Of a DNA stretch of 64,000 nt, positions 40,940 through 48,582 are shown in pieces; position 1 is the stretch's first letter, and the number at the start of each line of letters is the position of its first letter. The notes beneath the pieces were generated by a model. That model searched no databases. It saw nothing but the letters and a program-made list of their open reading frames with translations, and was not told where the DNA came from. Source of the DNA: an uncultured Prevotellaceae bacterium. GTDB lineage: Bacteria; Bacteroidota; Bacteroidia; Bacteroidales; Bacteroidaceae. Made by a program: the position numbers and the translations under genes. The stretch lies in NCBI GenBank assembly GCA_902778255.1, contig CACYXD010000010.1, forward strand, positions 1-64,000. The letters run 5' to 3'.

Positions 40940-42043
40940 TTATTCTGTATAGTTATGATCCACCACGATGACAACTTGCTGGTTGGGAACTAAAGGCTGA
41001 AGCTCTGCGGTAAGCTGACTGACAAAGGCGGCATCGTCGTGGACGGAGATATCTGGCACGACATCGACGGACAGATATTTGTTCTTTTCTGAATAGTAGA
41101 AACCGTGTACCTGAACAATATTCTTGTGGGCAGCGAGGGCCTGCATCACCTTTGACTGCAACTCAGCACGACGGTTCTCGCCCGTAGCCACAGCATAGAC
41201 GCCAACGGTCATGATGATGCCGTGACGCTCGTACATCTGCGTGGAAATGCGTCGTGTCAGACCGTGAATGTCGTAGGCCGACATCGTGTCATAGACGTTG
41301 ATGTGCAGCGAACCAATCTTTACGTCTGGGCCGTAGTTGTGCAGGATGAGGTCGTAGACACCATGAACGCCCTCGAAGTCGGATACCTCCTTCTGAATCT
41401 GCTTGGCGAAGTCTGCCGAAATACTCGTACCCAGCAGTTCGTTGACAGGCGAGGCCAGCATCTCGATACCTGCCTTGATAATCACTACCGATATCAGGGC
41501 GCCAAGGATGCCATCGAGCGACACGCCCCACAGCAACATAACACCCGCTGAGACAAGTGTTGCCAGCGTGATGACGGCATCGAACAATGCATCAGAACCA
41601 GAGGCAATCAGTGCGTCGCTCTTCAGTTGTTCGCCCTTCTTCTTCACATACTGGCCGAGGATGAGCTTTACCACAATAGCCACCACGATGACCACCAGTG
41701 TCACCGTTGTGTATTCCGGCTCCGTGGGGTCAAAGATCTTCTTCACCGACTCGATGAGCGAGGTGATACCTGCCGACAACACAATGACGGCAATGATGAT
41801 GGCGCTGAAGTACTCAATACGTCCGAAGCCGAAAGGGTGTTTCCTGTCGGCTGGACGTTGGGAGAGTTTCGTGCCTACGATAGTGATGACGCTCGACAGC
41901 GCATCGCTCAGGTTATTGACGGCATCCATCACAATAGCTACACTACTGGCCAGAATACCTACAGCGGCCTTAAAGCCTGCCAACAACACGTTGGCGGCAA
42001 TGCCTATCCAACTGGTACGGATGATTTCTTGACTACGATCCAT
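40940..42043 (-). CDS. Cation diffusion facilitator (CDF) metal exporter
   Basis: A 367-residue inner-membrane protein that exports divalent metals (Zn, Mn, Fe or similar) in exchange for protons. The first membrane segment leads into IVMDAVNNLSDALSSV, where the Asp/Asn/Asp pattern forms the metal site. KHPFGFGRIEYFSAIIIAV is the classical CDF signature, and ALIASGSDALFDAVITL is the helix-5 equivalent. The C-terminal domain (about residues 210-300, VHGVYDLILHNYGPD and HINV) is the dimerising cytoplasmic part, and an extra 70 residues follow. Metal specificity cannot be read reliably. A minus-strand -7 element (42084-42077) lies about 35 bp upstream. Confidence 0.9.
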   Translation of the reverse strand: MDRSQEIIRTSWIGIAANVLLAGFKAAVGILASSVAIVMDAVNNLSDALSSVITIVGTKLSQRPADRKHPFGFGRIEYFSAIIIAVIVLSAGITSLIESVKKIFDPTEPEYTTVTLVVIVVAIVVKLILGQYVKKKGEQLKSDALIASGSDALFDAVITLATLVSAGVMLLWGVSLDGILGALISVVIIKAGIEMLASPVNELLGTSISADFAKQIQKEVSDFEGVHGVYDLILHNYGPDVKIGSLHINVYDTMSAYDIHGLTRRISTQMYERHGIIMTVGVYAVATGENRRAELQSKVMQALAAHKNIVQVHGFYYSEKNKYLSVDVVPDISVHDDAAFVSQLTAELQPLVPNQQVVIVVDHNYTE

Positions 42044-42076
42044 CGCTTATTTCTCCTTATTCTTCATTTTTATTTG

Positions 42077-42114
42077 CAAAGGTACTCATAATTCCGCGAT
42101 TATTTGTACCTTTG
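42077..42114. promoter_or_regulatory. Divergent promoter -7 elements for the CDF exporter and the thioesterase
   Basis: TACCTTTG on the minus strand at 42084-42077 and TACCTTTG on the plus strand at 42107-42114, facing away from each other. No strong -33 box is seen for either. Confidence 0.55.
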
Positions 42115-42137
42115 CACCAATTATTAACATAAGTTGA

Positions 42138-42512
42138 ATGATAGAAATAGGACTGAAACATACAAGTGAACTGACAGTAAACGAGGCTCTGACCGCTATT
42201 CAAATGGGGTCTGGCGATATGCCTGTACTTGCTACCCCTGCCATGATGGCCTTGATGGAGAACGCTGCCATGCTTGCTGTCGCTGATGAACTGCCAGAAG
42301 GTTGCACGACTGTTGGCGGTCATATAGAATCTTCGCATCTGAAGCCTTCAAAGATTGGGGACAAAGTATCAGCTATAGCCGAAGTGACGAAAGTTGAGGG
42401 TAAGAAGATAGAGTTCAAAGTGTCTGCCTATTCTGGTGAAGCGCTACTTGGTGAGGGTACACACCTGAGATTCATCGTTGACAGGGAACGCTTCATGTCA
42501 AAACTTGGTTAA
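42138..42512 (+). CDS. FlK-like hot-dog thioesterase
   Basis: A 124-residue single hot-dog protein related to fluoroacetyl-CoA thioesterase FlK. Thr33 (in LATPAMMALMENAA), Glu41 and His67 (in HIESSHLKP) have exactly the spacing of the FlK triad Thr42-Glu50-His76. GGHIESSHLKPSKIGD is the conserved core strand. It presumably hydrolyses a small acyl-CoA in the cytosol. True fluoroacetyl-CoA use is not implied, since this branch is widespread in bacteria that never meet fluoroacetate. Transcribed alone from a promoter facing the CDF gene. Confidence 0.78.
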   Translation: MIEIGLKHTSELTVNEALTAIQMGSGDMPVLATPAMMALMENAAMLAVADELPEGCTTVGGHIESSHLKPSKIGDKVSAIAEVTKVEGKKIEFKVSAYSGEALLGEGTHLRFIVDRERFMSKLG

Positions 42513-42613
42513 GTGAATTATCTGGAGCTTGTAAATCCATCAGCAAAACGAGGAACCCCATTTCTGAGATTCCCCGCAAGTCCTCTTTCGAGGCATATAG
42601 AGAGTTTCCGGAA

Positions 42614-43315
42614 TTACCTGCGTCCGCCGAAGTGACCAGAACCGCTGTGGTGACCGCTAGTGTTTTGTGCAATCTGACGATTGGGCGTATTGTGATTGCC
42701 ATTGCTAGCGTTATGCCCTCTGCCATTATTCACATTCGAATTTGAGTGGCCATTGTTGCGCCAAGTCTTGTTGTCATTGTTGTAAGCAACAGGCTTGTTG
42801 CCATGAGCCGTCGGAGTGTTGTGATGCACTGCAGGAGCGGGCTTGCTCACGTGACGGTCAGCATAGAAGCGATCGTGCTTGTGACTGTTTCCACCCTTAT
42901 AGGTAACGAATACCTTCGGACGGTCATTGTAGAAATGGCCCCTGTTGTAGTGGGAGTACACTGCGAATGTCCAGCCACCTGCATGCCAAGCTACAGGACG
43001 ATAGAAGTGAGCCAGGCCCATGTACTTATCGAACTGCCAGCTGTTAAGCACGAAGCGGAGGTCTGCATTACGACGATCCCACCAGATGCCGAAGACATCA
43101 CCGTGTCCGTTCAGGCTCATCAGGTAGTCGAAGTTAATCTCATAGACAGCCTCATACTGTGCAGCAGTGAGGTTCAGCTCGTAAGCCATCTTGTCGCTCA
43201 AGAACAGTGCCTCATGCTTTGCAGCGTTGTAGCTCATTGCGTTGGCCGAGATAGTCATGACCATCATCATTGCCAGGATCATCAAATGCTTCGTGCTCAC
43301 GATCATTTTCTTCAT
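42614..43315 (-). CDS. Secreted protein with Asn/His/Gly-rich C-terminal half, unknown function
   Basis: A 233-residue protein with a signal peptide (MILAMMMVMTISANA, from about residue 12). Residues 28-125 form a compact domain with ALFLSDKMAYELNLTAAQYE, VYEINFDYLMSL, FGIWWDRRNADLRFVL and PVAWHAGGWTFAVYSHY. The rest is low-complexity sequence rich in Asn, His, Gly and Arg, ending SGHHSGSGHFGGRR. I do not recognise the family. The LNLTAAQYEAVYEIN helix is reminiscent of Spy/CpxP-type periplasmic proteins, and the His-rich tail could bind metal. Both are guesses. Its promoter (43400-43369) is one of the clearest in the window. Confidence 0.65.
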   Translation of the reverse strand: MKKMIVSTKHLMILAMMMVMTISANAMSYNAAKHEALFLSDKMAYELNLTAAQYEAVYEINFDYLMSLNGHGDVFGIWWDRRNADLRFVLNSWQFDKYMGLAHFYRPVAWHAGGWTFAVYSHYNRGHFYNDRPKVFVTYKGGNSHKHDRFYADRHVSKPAPAVHHNTPTAHGNKPVAYNNDNKTWRNNGHSNSNVNNGRGHNASNGNHNTPNRQIAQNTSGHHSGSGHFGGRR

Positions 43316-43368
43316 ATCTTAATCTCCTATACTTTAAATGGTGAGACATTAATTTCTTTTTCTCGGTG

Positions 43369-43400
43369 CAAAGTACGGCATTTTTCTTGGTATTTACAAA
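43369..43400 (-). promoter_or_regulatory. Promoter of the Asn/His-rich secreted protein gene
   Basis: On the minus strand, TTTG at 43400-43397, a 21-bp spacer and TACTTTG at 43375-43369, giving a leader of about 50 nt. Confidence 0.7.
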
Positions 43401-43474
43401 GGAAAAATCATAATCTGGAGGGGGATTTTCCCGAAAAGATAATAGGGAAATCTCCACATATCGATTTTTATTCG

Positions 43475-43482
43475 TACTTTTG
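43475..43482 (+). promoter_or_regulatory. Promoter -7 element of yjbQ
   Basis: TACTTTTG ends 8 bp before the ATG, implying a very short leader. Confidence 0.6.
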
Positions 43483-43490
43483 CAGCCGGT

Positions 43491-43904
43491 ATGGTACAGC
43501 AAATTGAAATAACCCTGAAGCCGAAACGTCGCGGCTTCCATTTGGTGACAAGCGAGATAGTGAGCCAGTTGCCAAAACTCCCGAAGACAGGCATCGTGAA
43601 CATCTTCACGAAGCATACCAGTTGCGGACTGAGCATCAACGAGAACTGTGATCCTGATGTTCGCATCGATATGGAAACCATCTTCAATCGCCTCGTGCCT
43701 GAGAATCGTCCTGAGTACGAGCATACGCTGGAAGGTGCAGACGATATGCCAGCCCACGCCAAATCGACGCTGAGCGGTGTCAGCATTACCATCCCCATCA
43801 CCGATGGCCGTCTGAACCTCGGCACCTGGCAAGGGATATACTTTTGCGAATTCCGCAACTATGGTGGTTCCAGAGAGTTGGTAGTAACAATTATTGGAGA
43901 TTAA
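43491..43904 (+). CDS. yjbQ: YjbQ/UPF0047 family protein
   Basis: A 137-residue cytosolic protein of the UPF0047 family, members of which show weak thiamine-phosphate synthase activity in E. coli. The family core is clear: NIFTKHTSCGLSINENCDPD with the His and Cys-containing metal-site motif, LEGADDMPAHAKSTLSG, and GTWQGIYFCEFRNYGG near the C-terminus. Length is typical. It is followed 3 bp later by the broken crcB gene, so the two formed a transcription unit. Its physiological role is not settled, so the annotation is to family level. Confidence 0.9.
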   Translation: MVQQIEITLKPKRRGFHLVTSEIVSQLPKLPKTGIVNIFTKHTSCGLSINENCDPDVRIDMETIFNRLVPENRPEYEHTLEGADDMPAHAKSTLSGVSITIPITDGRLNLGTWQGIYFCEFRNYGGSRELVVTIIGD

Positions 43905-43907
43905 AAC

Positions 43908-44209
43908 ATGAAGGAATTACTCTTAGTCTGCATCGGCAGTTTCTTTGGAGGTGGCTTACGCTATCTGGTCGGCAAAGCTGTGCAGTCGTGGGTAGCCGTC
44001 TCGTTTCCTTGGGGAACGATGGCAGTCAATGTCATTGGCTGTTTCCTGATTGGCCTGCTTTCAGGACTATCGCTTGGAGGACAGATTTCACCTACGACTA
44101 ACTGGTATTGGTGACTGGCTTTTGTGGTGGCTTTACTACCTTCTCGACGTTTATGAACGAGAATCTGTTATTAGGTCGCGACGGAGCAATGCTGGTAATC
44201 AGATACTAA
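43908..44209 (+). pseudogene. crcB: CrcB/FluC fluoride channel gene, frameshifted and truncated
   Basis: The first frame gives 68 residues of CrcB (GSFFGGGLRYLVGK, FPWGTMAVNVIGCFLIGLL) and ends at a stop at 44112-44114. Family sequence resumes in another frame as [18 protein letters not shown], the Phe-box and Asn segment of the pore, and ends at 44209. The last transmembrane helix is missing. One indel near 44105 explains the break. It is either a real pseudogene or an assembly error, though loss of the fourth helix supports decay. Confidence 0.8.
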
Positions 44210-44236
44210 AAATGGGAACCCGTAAGGTTCCCATTT
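44210..44236. terminator. Terminator hairpin between crcB and tRNA-Ser
   Basis: AAATGGGAACC and GGTTCCCATTT form an 11-bp perfect stem with loop CGTAA. It could serve both the plus-strand crcB unit and the minus-strand tRNA. Confidence 0.8.
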
Positions 44237-44244
44237 GTGCTATT

Positions 44245-44332
44245 TGGCGGAGAGAGAGGGATTCGAACCCCCGGTGCCTCTCAGCACGGCGGTTTTCAAG
44301 ACCGCTGTAATCGACCACTCTACCATCTCTCC
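44245..44332 (-). tRNA. tRNA-Ser (anticodon TGA)
   Basis: An 88-nt class-II tRNA on the minus strand. The acceptor GGAGAGA pairs with TCTCTCC, the loop CTTGAAA contains anticodon TGA, there is a long variable arm and a GTTCGAATC T loop. The 3' CCA is encoded. A minus-strand -7 element TACCTTTG lies at 44367-44360. Confidence 0.96.
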
Positions 44333-44375
44333 AGTGCTCGAACTGCTTCAAAGCGGGTGCAAAGGTACAGATAAA

Positions 44376-44480
44376 AAATGAGAAATGAGAAATGAGAAAT
44401 AAGAAATTACACGTCGTTAAGTAATTTTAACACCAAGACTGTTAAAAAACTCTTCACTCTTAACCCTTAACTCTTAACTT
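44376..44480. repeat. Simple heptamer repeats upstream of mutS2
   Basis: aaatgag copies (44376-44407) and ttaactc/ttaaccc copies (44450-44480). They resemble the repeat types found inside cbiB and the glycosidase gene. Confidence 0.7.
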
Positions 44481-44485
44481 CTTAC

Positions 44486-44493
44486 TACCTTTG
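44486..44493 (+). promoter_or_regulatory. Promoter -7 element of mutS2
   Basis: TACCTTTG followed by GC, 4 bp before the ATG, so the transcript would be nearly leaderless. Confidence 0.5.
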
Positions 44494-44497
44494 CAGC

Positions 44498-47077
44498 ATG
44501 ATTTACCCAAGCAATTTTGAACACAAGATAGGTTTTGACGAGATACGGACACTGTTGAAGGAGCGCTGTCAGAGTTCACTGGGCCGTAATATGGTGGATG
44601 AGATGGCTTTCTCTACCAATGCCGACGAGGTGAACGAATGGCTGCTGCAGACAAATGAGTTTCGTAGGATCAAGGAGACGACCGACGACTTCCCCATGCA
44701 GTATTTCTTTGATATGCGTGAGTCTGTGGCCCGCATCCGTCTGGTAGGCACGCATCTTGAGGAGAACGAAGTATTTGACCTGCGTCGCTCACTGGAAACG
44801 ATCAGCAACATCGTCATCTACCTGAACAAAGGAAATGCGTCAGAGAATGACGAGAAGGTGACCTACACCTACCCTGCCCTGCAACGTCTGACAAATGATA
44901 TCATGACCTTCCCCGCCATGATACGGCGTATAGACTCTATCATGGACAAATATGGGAAAATCAAGGATGGTGCCTCGATGACGCTGGCTGGCATCCGCCA
45001 TGAACTACAGAAGACGGAGGGCAGCATCTCACGCACGCTCTACACCATACTTCATGCCGCGCAGCGCGACGGACTGGTGGACAAAGACGCTGCGCCTACC
45101 ATGCGCGACGGACGACTGATGATTCCCGTAGCACCTGGACTGAAACGAAAGATCAACGGTATTGTACACGATGAGAGTGCTACGGGAAAGACCGTATTTA
45201 TTGAGCCTGCCGAGGTGGTAGAGGCTAACAACCGCGTGCGTGAGTTGGAAGCAGAAGAGCGCCGTGAGGTGATACGTATCCTCACCGTCTTTACCGACGA
45301 GGTGCGTCCGCACGTCAGAGGAATTCTGGACTCCTACCGTTTCCTGGCTATCATAGACCTGGTACAGGCCAAGACTGCTTTTGCCGAACTGACGAAAGCC
45401 TTCGAGCCAAAGGTAGAAAATAGACCCCATATCGACTGGATCAAAGCTATCCACCCATTACTTGCCCTCTCGCTGGAGAAACAAGGGAAGAAAGTGGTGC
45501 CACTGGATATCCTTTTGGAACAAGCCAAGCGTCTGCTGATTATTTCCGGACCTAATGCTGGCGGAAAGTCAGTCTGTCTGAAGACCGTTGGCTTGCTGCA
45601 ATATATGCTGCAATGCGGACTGCCCATACCCATCGGCGACCGTTCCACCTGCGGCATCTTTGAGAATATCATGATAGATATCGGCGATGAGCAGAGCATT
45701 GAGGACGATCTGTCAACCTACTCCAGTCATCTGATGAACATGAAACAGATGATCAGGAACTGCAATGCCCACACCTTATTATTAATAGATGAGTTTGGAG
45801 GCGGCACGGAACCTACAATTGGGGGAGCCATTGCCGAGGCCGTATTGAAGCAGTTCTGGAAGAAGCAGACCTTCGGCGTCATCACCACCCACTATCAGAA
45901 CCTGAAGCATTTTGCAGATGACCATGACGGCGTGGTCAATGGTGCCATGCTCTACGACAGACATGAGATGCAGGCGCTGTTCCAACTCAGTATCGGACAG
46001 CCAGGCTCATCGTTTGCCATCGAGATAGCCCGCAAGACAGGACTGCCTGAGGAGGTTATCAAGGATGCCTCTGATATCGTGGGCTCCGAATATATCCAGA
46101 GCGACAAGTACCTGCAGGACATCGTGCGTGACAAGCGCTACTGGGAAGGGAAGCGCCAGACCATCCATCAGCATGAGAAGCGGTTAGAGGTAAGCGGCAA
46201 GAGGCTGGAGGATACTATCGAAGAGATAGAATCGGAACGCAAACAGATACTGCGCCGCGCCAAGGAACAGGCCGAGGAACTGCTGCGCGAGAGTAACCGC
46301 AAGATAGAGGCCGCCATTCGCGAAATCAAGGAGCAACAGGCTGAGAAGGAGGCTACCAAGCGCGTAAGAGAAGAACTGGAGGCCTTCAAACAGGAGGTCA
46401 ACGACATCGATACTAAAGCCACCGACGAGGCCATTGAGCGCAAGATCAGACAGATACAGGAGCGGAAAAAGAGGAAAGAGGAGAAGAGGAAGAATACCAA
46501 TTCCGCCCACGAGGGAGGAGAAAATGAATACGCTCAGGGAAAAGCCTCTACAGCCAATTCATCGGCTGCTCTCTCTGAAGGCGAGGCTCTTACCATTGGT
46601 TCCACCGTACGTATCAAAGGACTCACCTCGATAGGCAAGATAGAAAAGATTGACGGCAATCAGGCCACGGTAATCTTTGGCGATATGCGCACCAAGATGC
46701 GACTGGAACGACTTGAGAGAGCAAAAGAGATCAAGTCGCAAAGCAAAGCCGAAGAGCGAAACACACAGATTGTGGGGGCCTATGGCAACCTGTCGAACGA
46801 GACACGCCAAGCCATCGACTCACGTAAACTGAACTTCCGCCAAGACCTGGACGTGAGAGGTATGAGAGGAGATGAAGCCATTAATGCCGTGACCTATTTT
46901 ATCGACGATGCCATCCTGGTGGGGATGTCGCGCGTACGCATCCTTCACGGTACTGGCAACGGCATCCTCAGACAGCTGATACGCCAGTATTTAAAGACCA
47001 TTCCCAACGTGTCCTCATACCGAGATGAGCACGTGCAATTCGGCGGTGCAGGCATCACTGTGGTCGATATTGAATAG
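44498..47077 (+). CDS. mutS2: MutS2 family ATPase/endonuclease
   Basis: An 859-residue MutS2 protein, a cytosolic ATPase that acts on branched DNA or, in some bacteria, on stalled ribosomes. The N-terminal core and clamp helices (residues 1-320) are followed by the ABC-type ATPase: Walker A in IISGPNAGGKSVCLKTVG, Walker B in TLLLIDEFGGGTEPTIGGA, and STYSSHLMNMKQM as the signature region. A long coiled coil (about 520-680) leads to a KOW-like strand segment (GSTVRIKGLTSIGKIEKI), then the C-terminal Smr domain with DLDVRGMRGDEAI and RVRILHGTGNGILRQLI. Length is at the upper end for the family because of a polar linker near residues 670-695. Transcribed alone. Confidence 0.93.
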   Translation: MIYPSNFEHKIGFDEIRTLLKERCQSSLGRNMVDEMAFSTNADEVNEWLLQTNEFRRIKETTDDFPMQYFFDMRESVARIRLVGTHLEENEVFDLRRSLETISNIVIYLNKGNASENDEKVTYTYPALQRLTNDIMTFPAMIRRIDSIMDKYGKIKDGASMTLAGIRHELQKTEGSISRTLYTILHAAQRDGLVDKDAAPTMRDGRLMIPVAPGLKRKINGIVHDESATGKTVFIEPAEVVEANNRVRELEAEERREVIRILTVFTDEVRPHVRGILDSYRFLAIIDLVQAKTAFAELTKAFEPKVENRPHIDWIKAIHPLLALSLEKQGKKVVPLDILLEQAKRLLIISGPNAGGKSVCLKTVGLLQYMLQCGLPIPIGDRSTCGIFENIMIDIGDEQSIEDDLSTYSSHLMNMKQMIRNCNAHTLLLIDEFGGGTEPTIGGAIAEAVLKQFWKKQTFGVITTHYQNLKHFADDHDGVVNGAMLYDRHEMQALFQLSIGQPGSSFAIEIARKTGLPEEVIKDASDIVGSEYIQSDKYLQDIVRDKRYWEGKRQTIHQHEKRLEVSGKRLEDTIEEIESERKQILRRAKEQAEELLRESNRKIEAAIREIKEQQAEKEATKRVREELEAFKQEVNDIDTKATDEAIERKIRQIQERKKRKEEKRKNTNSAHEGGENEYAQGKASTANSSAALSEGEALTIGSTVRIKGLTSIGKIEKIDGNQATVIFGDMRTKMRLERLERAKEIKSQSKAEERNTQIVGAYGNLSNETRQAIDSRKLNFRQDLDVRGMRGDEAINAVTYFIDDAILVGMSRVRILHGTGNGILRQLIRQYLKTIPNVSSYRDEHVQFGGAGITVVDIE

Positions 47078-47127
47078 GCTTGAGGCATGTCAACAAGACG
47101 AGGCTTGATGAAATTTTAACACAAAAA

Positions 47128-47161
47128 TTTGTTGCACTATGGAGTTTTTTATGTATCTTTG
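47128..47161 (+). promoter_or_regulatory. Promoter of the transglycosylase-like gene
   Basis: TTTG at 47128-47131, a 22-bp spacer and TATCTTTG at 47154-47161. This predicts a leader of nearly 100 nt. Confidence 0.7.
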
Positions 47162-47169
47162 CACCCGAT

Positions 47170-47255
47170 AATCAAAGACAACGCCCGTCACTTCTCGTGA
47201 GAGATAGGGCAGAAAGCATAGAAACACGGGCCTTGGAAAAGCCCCTATAACCATA
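47170..47255 (+). promoter_or_regulatory. Structured 5' leader
   Basis: Within the predicted leader, GCCCGT (about 47184) can pair with ACGGGC (about 47226). It encloses a CTTCTC/GAGAG stem, and a GGGC/GCCC hairpin follows just before the start. I do not recognise it as a known riboswitch. Confidence 0.35.
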
Positions 47256-47261
47256 GTGAAT

Positions 47262-47696
47262 ATGAGAAGATTAGTAAAGCTATTCTGTCTGAGCTTGTCG
47301 GTACAATTCCTAACGTCCCTCAGTGCTGGGGCTACTAACAATGAGACAAGCGAAGAGCCATTTGATTGGACCCCTGTGATAGAGGCCATCATGATGGTGG
47401 AGAGCGAAGGAAATCCGAATGCCGTAAGCGGAAGCTCGGTAGGTGCCTTGCAGATCACACCTATTGTAGTGCGCGAATGCAACTACATTCTGAAAGCCAA
47501 CGGCAGTAGTCTGCGCTACACATTGGCCGATCGCTATGACGTGGCCAAGTCAAAAGAGATGTTCCTTCTGATTCAGTCGAAGTACAACAAAGAGAACAGC
47601 GTTGAGAAAGCAATACGTTCTTGGAACGGTGGTCCTCGCTATAGTAAACGTGCCACCCAGAGTTATTACAACAAAGTACTGAGACACATGAGATGA
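47262..47696 (+). CDS. Small secreted lytic-transglycosylase-like (SLT fold) protein
   Basis: A protein of 144 residues from ATG 47262, with a signal peptide ending near SLSAGA. The mature domain has VIEAIMMVESEGNPNAVSGS, where the Glu in MMVESEGNP fits the catalytic Glu of SLT-type transglycosylases, GALQITPIVVRE in place of the usual GLMQI motif, and SVEKAIRSWNGGPRYSKRA, matching the AYNAGP-like segment. The product is short for the family, so it may be a minimal muramidase or an inactive relative. I rejected the GTG at 47256 because ATG is six bases later. A clear terminator follows. Confidence 0.7.
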   Translation: MRRLVKLFCLSLSVQFLTSLSAGATNNETSEEPFDWTPVIEAIMMVESEGNPNAVSGSSVGALQITPIVVRECNYILKANGSSLRYTLADRYDVAKSKEMFLLIQSKYNKENSVEKAIRSWNGGPRYSKRATQSYYNKVLRHMR

Positions 47697-47731
47697 GCAT
47701 TTGGTTGAATGCTGTTTAATGAATCCAATAC

Positions 47732-47772
47732 AATCCGGTTGTGAGGTCTTGAGCCTTGCGACCGGATTTTTT
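47732..47772 (+). terminator. Rho-independent terminator
   Basis: AATCCGGT pairs with ACCGGATT around a 21-base loop and is followed by a run of T residues. Confidence 0.8.
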
Positions 47773-47827
47773 TCGCTTTCACACTAAAAAAACACTCTAA
47801 AGATTTCTCCTATTGAAATTTTGGTAT

Positions 47828-47835
47828 TACCTTTG
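47828..47835 (+). promoter_or_regulatory. Promoter -7 element of the SGNH hydrolase gene
   Basis: TACCTTTG, 16 bp before ATG 47852. Its position rules out the upstream in-frame start at 47813. Confidence 0.55.
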
Positions 47836-47851
47836 TAGTGACATTCATCAG

Positions 47852-48538
47852 ATGCTTATGAGACCTATCCTCACCTTGACTGCCATCTGCTTCTGCCTCG
47901 CCACCTTACAGGGTCAGGCACAGCATGTAACCTACCGTTCAACCTCCCACTACAACAAACGAGTGGCACAGTTTGAGCGCGAAGGCGGCATTGACGAGAG
48001 CTCCATTGTCATGCTCGGCAACAGTCTGACTGAGAATGGCAAGGACTGGGCTGCAAGGCTTGGCACACCAGGTGTCATCAACCGAGGCATCATAGGCGAC
48101 AACACCGTGGGCATGACTGAACGTCTTTGCCAAATCACGTCCCACCATCCCAAAGCCATCTTCCTGATGGCAGGCATCAACGACATGGTCAACGACAACC
48201 CTGCCGTCAATGTGGCCAGCCGTGTCATCAGCCTCATTGACAGCATCCGTCAACAGGCGCCCGACACTCGTCTCTTCGTAGAGAGCCTGCTACCCATCAA
48301 CGAAAGCAACGGCCGCTGGCGCACACTGACAGGACGCACAGATGATATCCCAGTAGCCAATATGTACATCCGTGCCTATTGCGAGTCAAAAGGGATTACT
48401 TTTATCGACCTTTTTCACCAGATGACCTATCCCAACAGTAATACACTTCGGGAGGAACTAAGCCACGATGGTCTTCACATCACCGAGGCTGGCTATCAGA
48501 TATGGGCAACAGAAATCAAGAAGCATTTAAACTTTTGA
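47852..48538 (+). CDS. Secreted SGNH/GDSL-family hydrolase
   Basis: A protein of 228 residues from ATG 47852, with a signal peptide ending near GQAQ. SGNH blocks are complete: IVMLGNSLTENG (block I, nucleophile Ser), NRGIIGDNT (block II Gly), MAGINDM (block III Asn), and LSHDGLHITEAGYQIWA (block V, catalytic Asp and His). Such enzymes deacetylate sugars or cleave esters in the periplasm or outside the cell. It probably shares a transcript with the outer-membrane protein gene that starts 44 bp downstream. The longer frame from 47813 would start upstream of its own promoter element and bury the signal peptide. Confidence 0.83.
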   Translation: MLMRPILTLTAICFCLATLQGQAQHVTYRSTSHYNKRVAQFEREGGIDESSIVMLGNSLTENGKDWAARLGTPGVINRGIIGDNTVGMTERLCQITSHHPKAIFLMAGINDMVNDNPAVNVASRVISLIDSIRQQAPDTRLFVESLLPINESNGRWRTLTGRTDDIPVANMYIRAYCESKGITFIDLFHQMTYPNSNTLREELSHDGLHITEAGYQIWATEIKKHLNF

Positions 48539-48582
48539 TGCGGGCTATCGTCTAAGAATACAGATAACCAACGACTAGACGA

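Noticed and set aside
47813-47851. Upstream start of the SGNH hydrolase gene
   Set aside because: The extra codons include the -7 promoter element and would hide the signal peptide.
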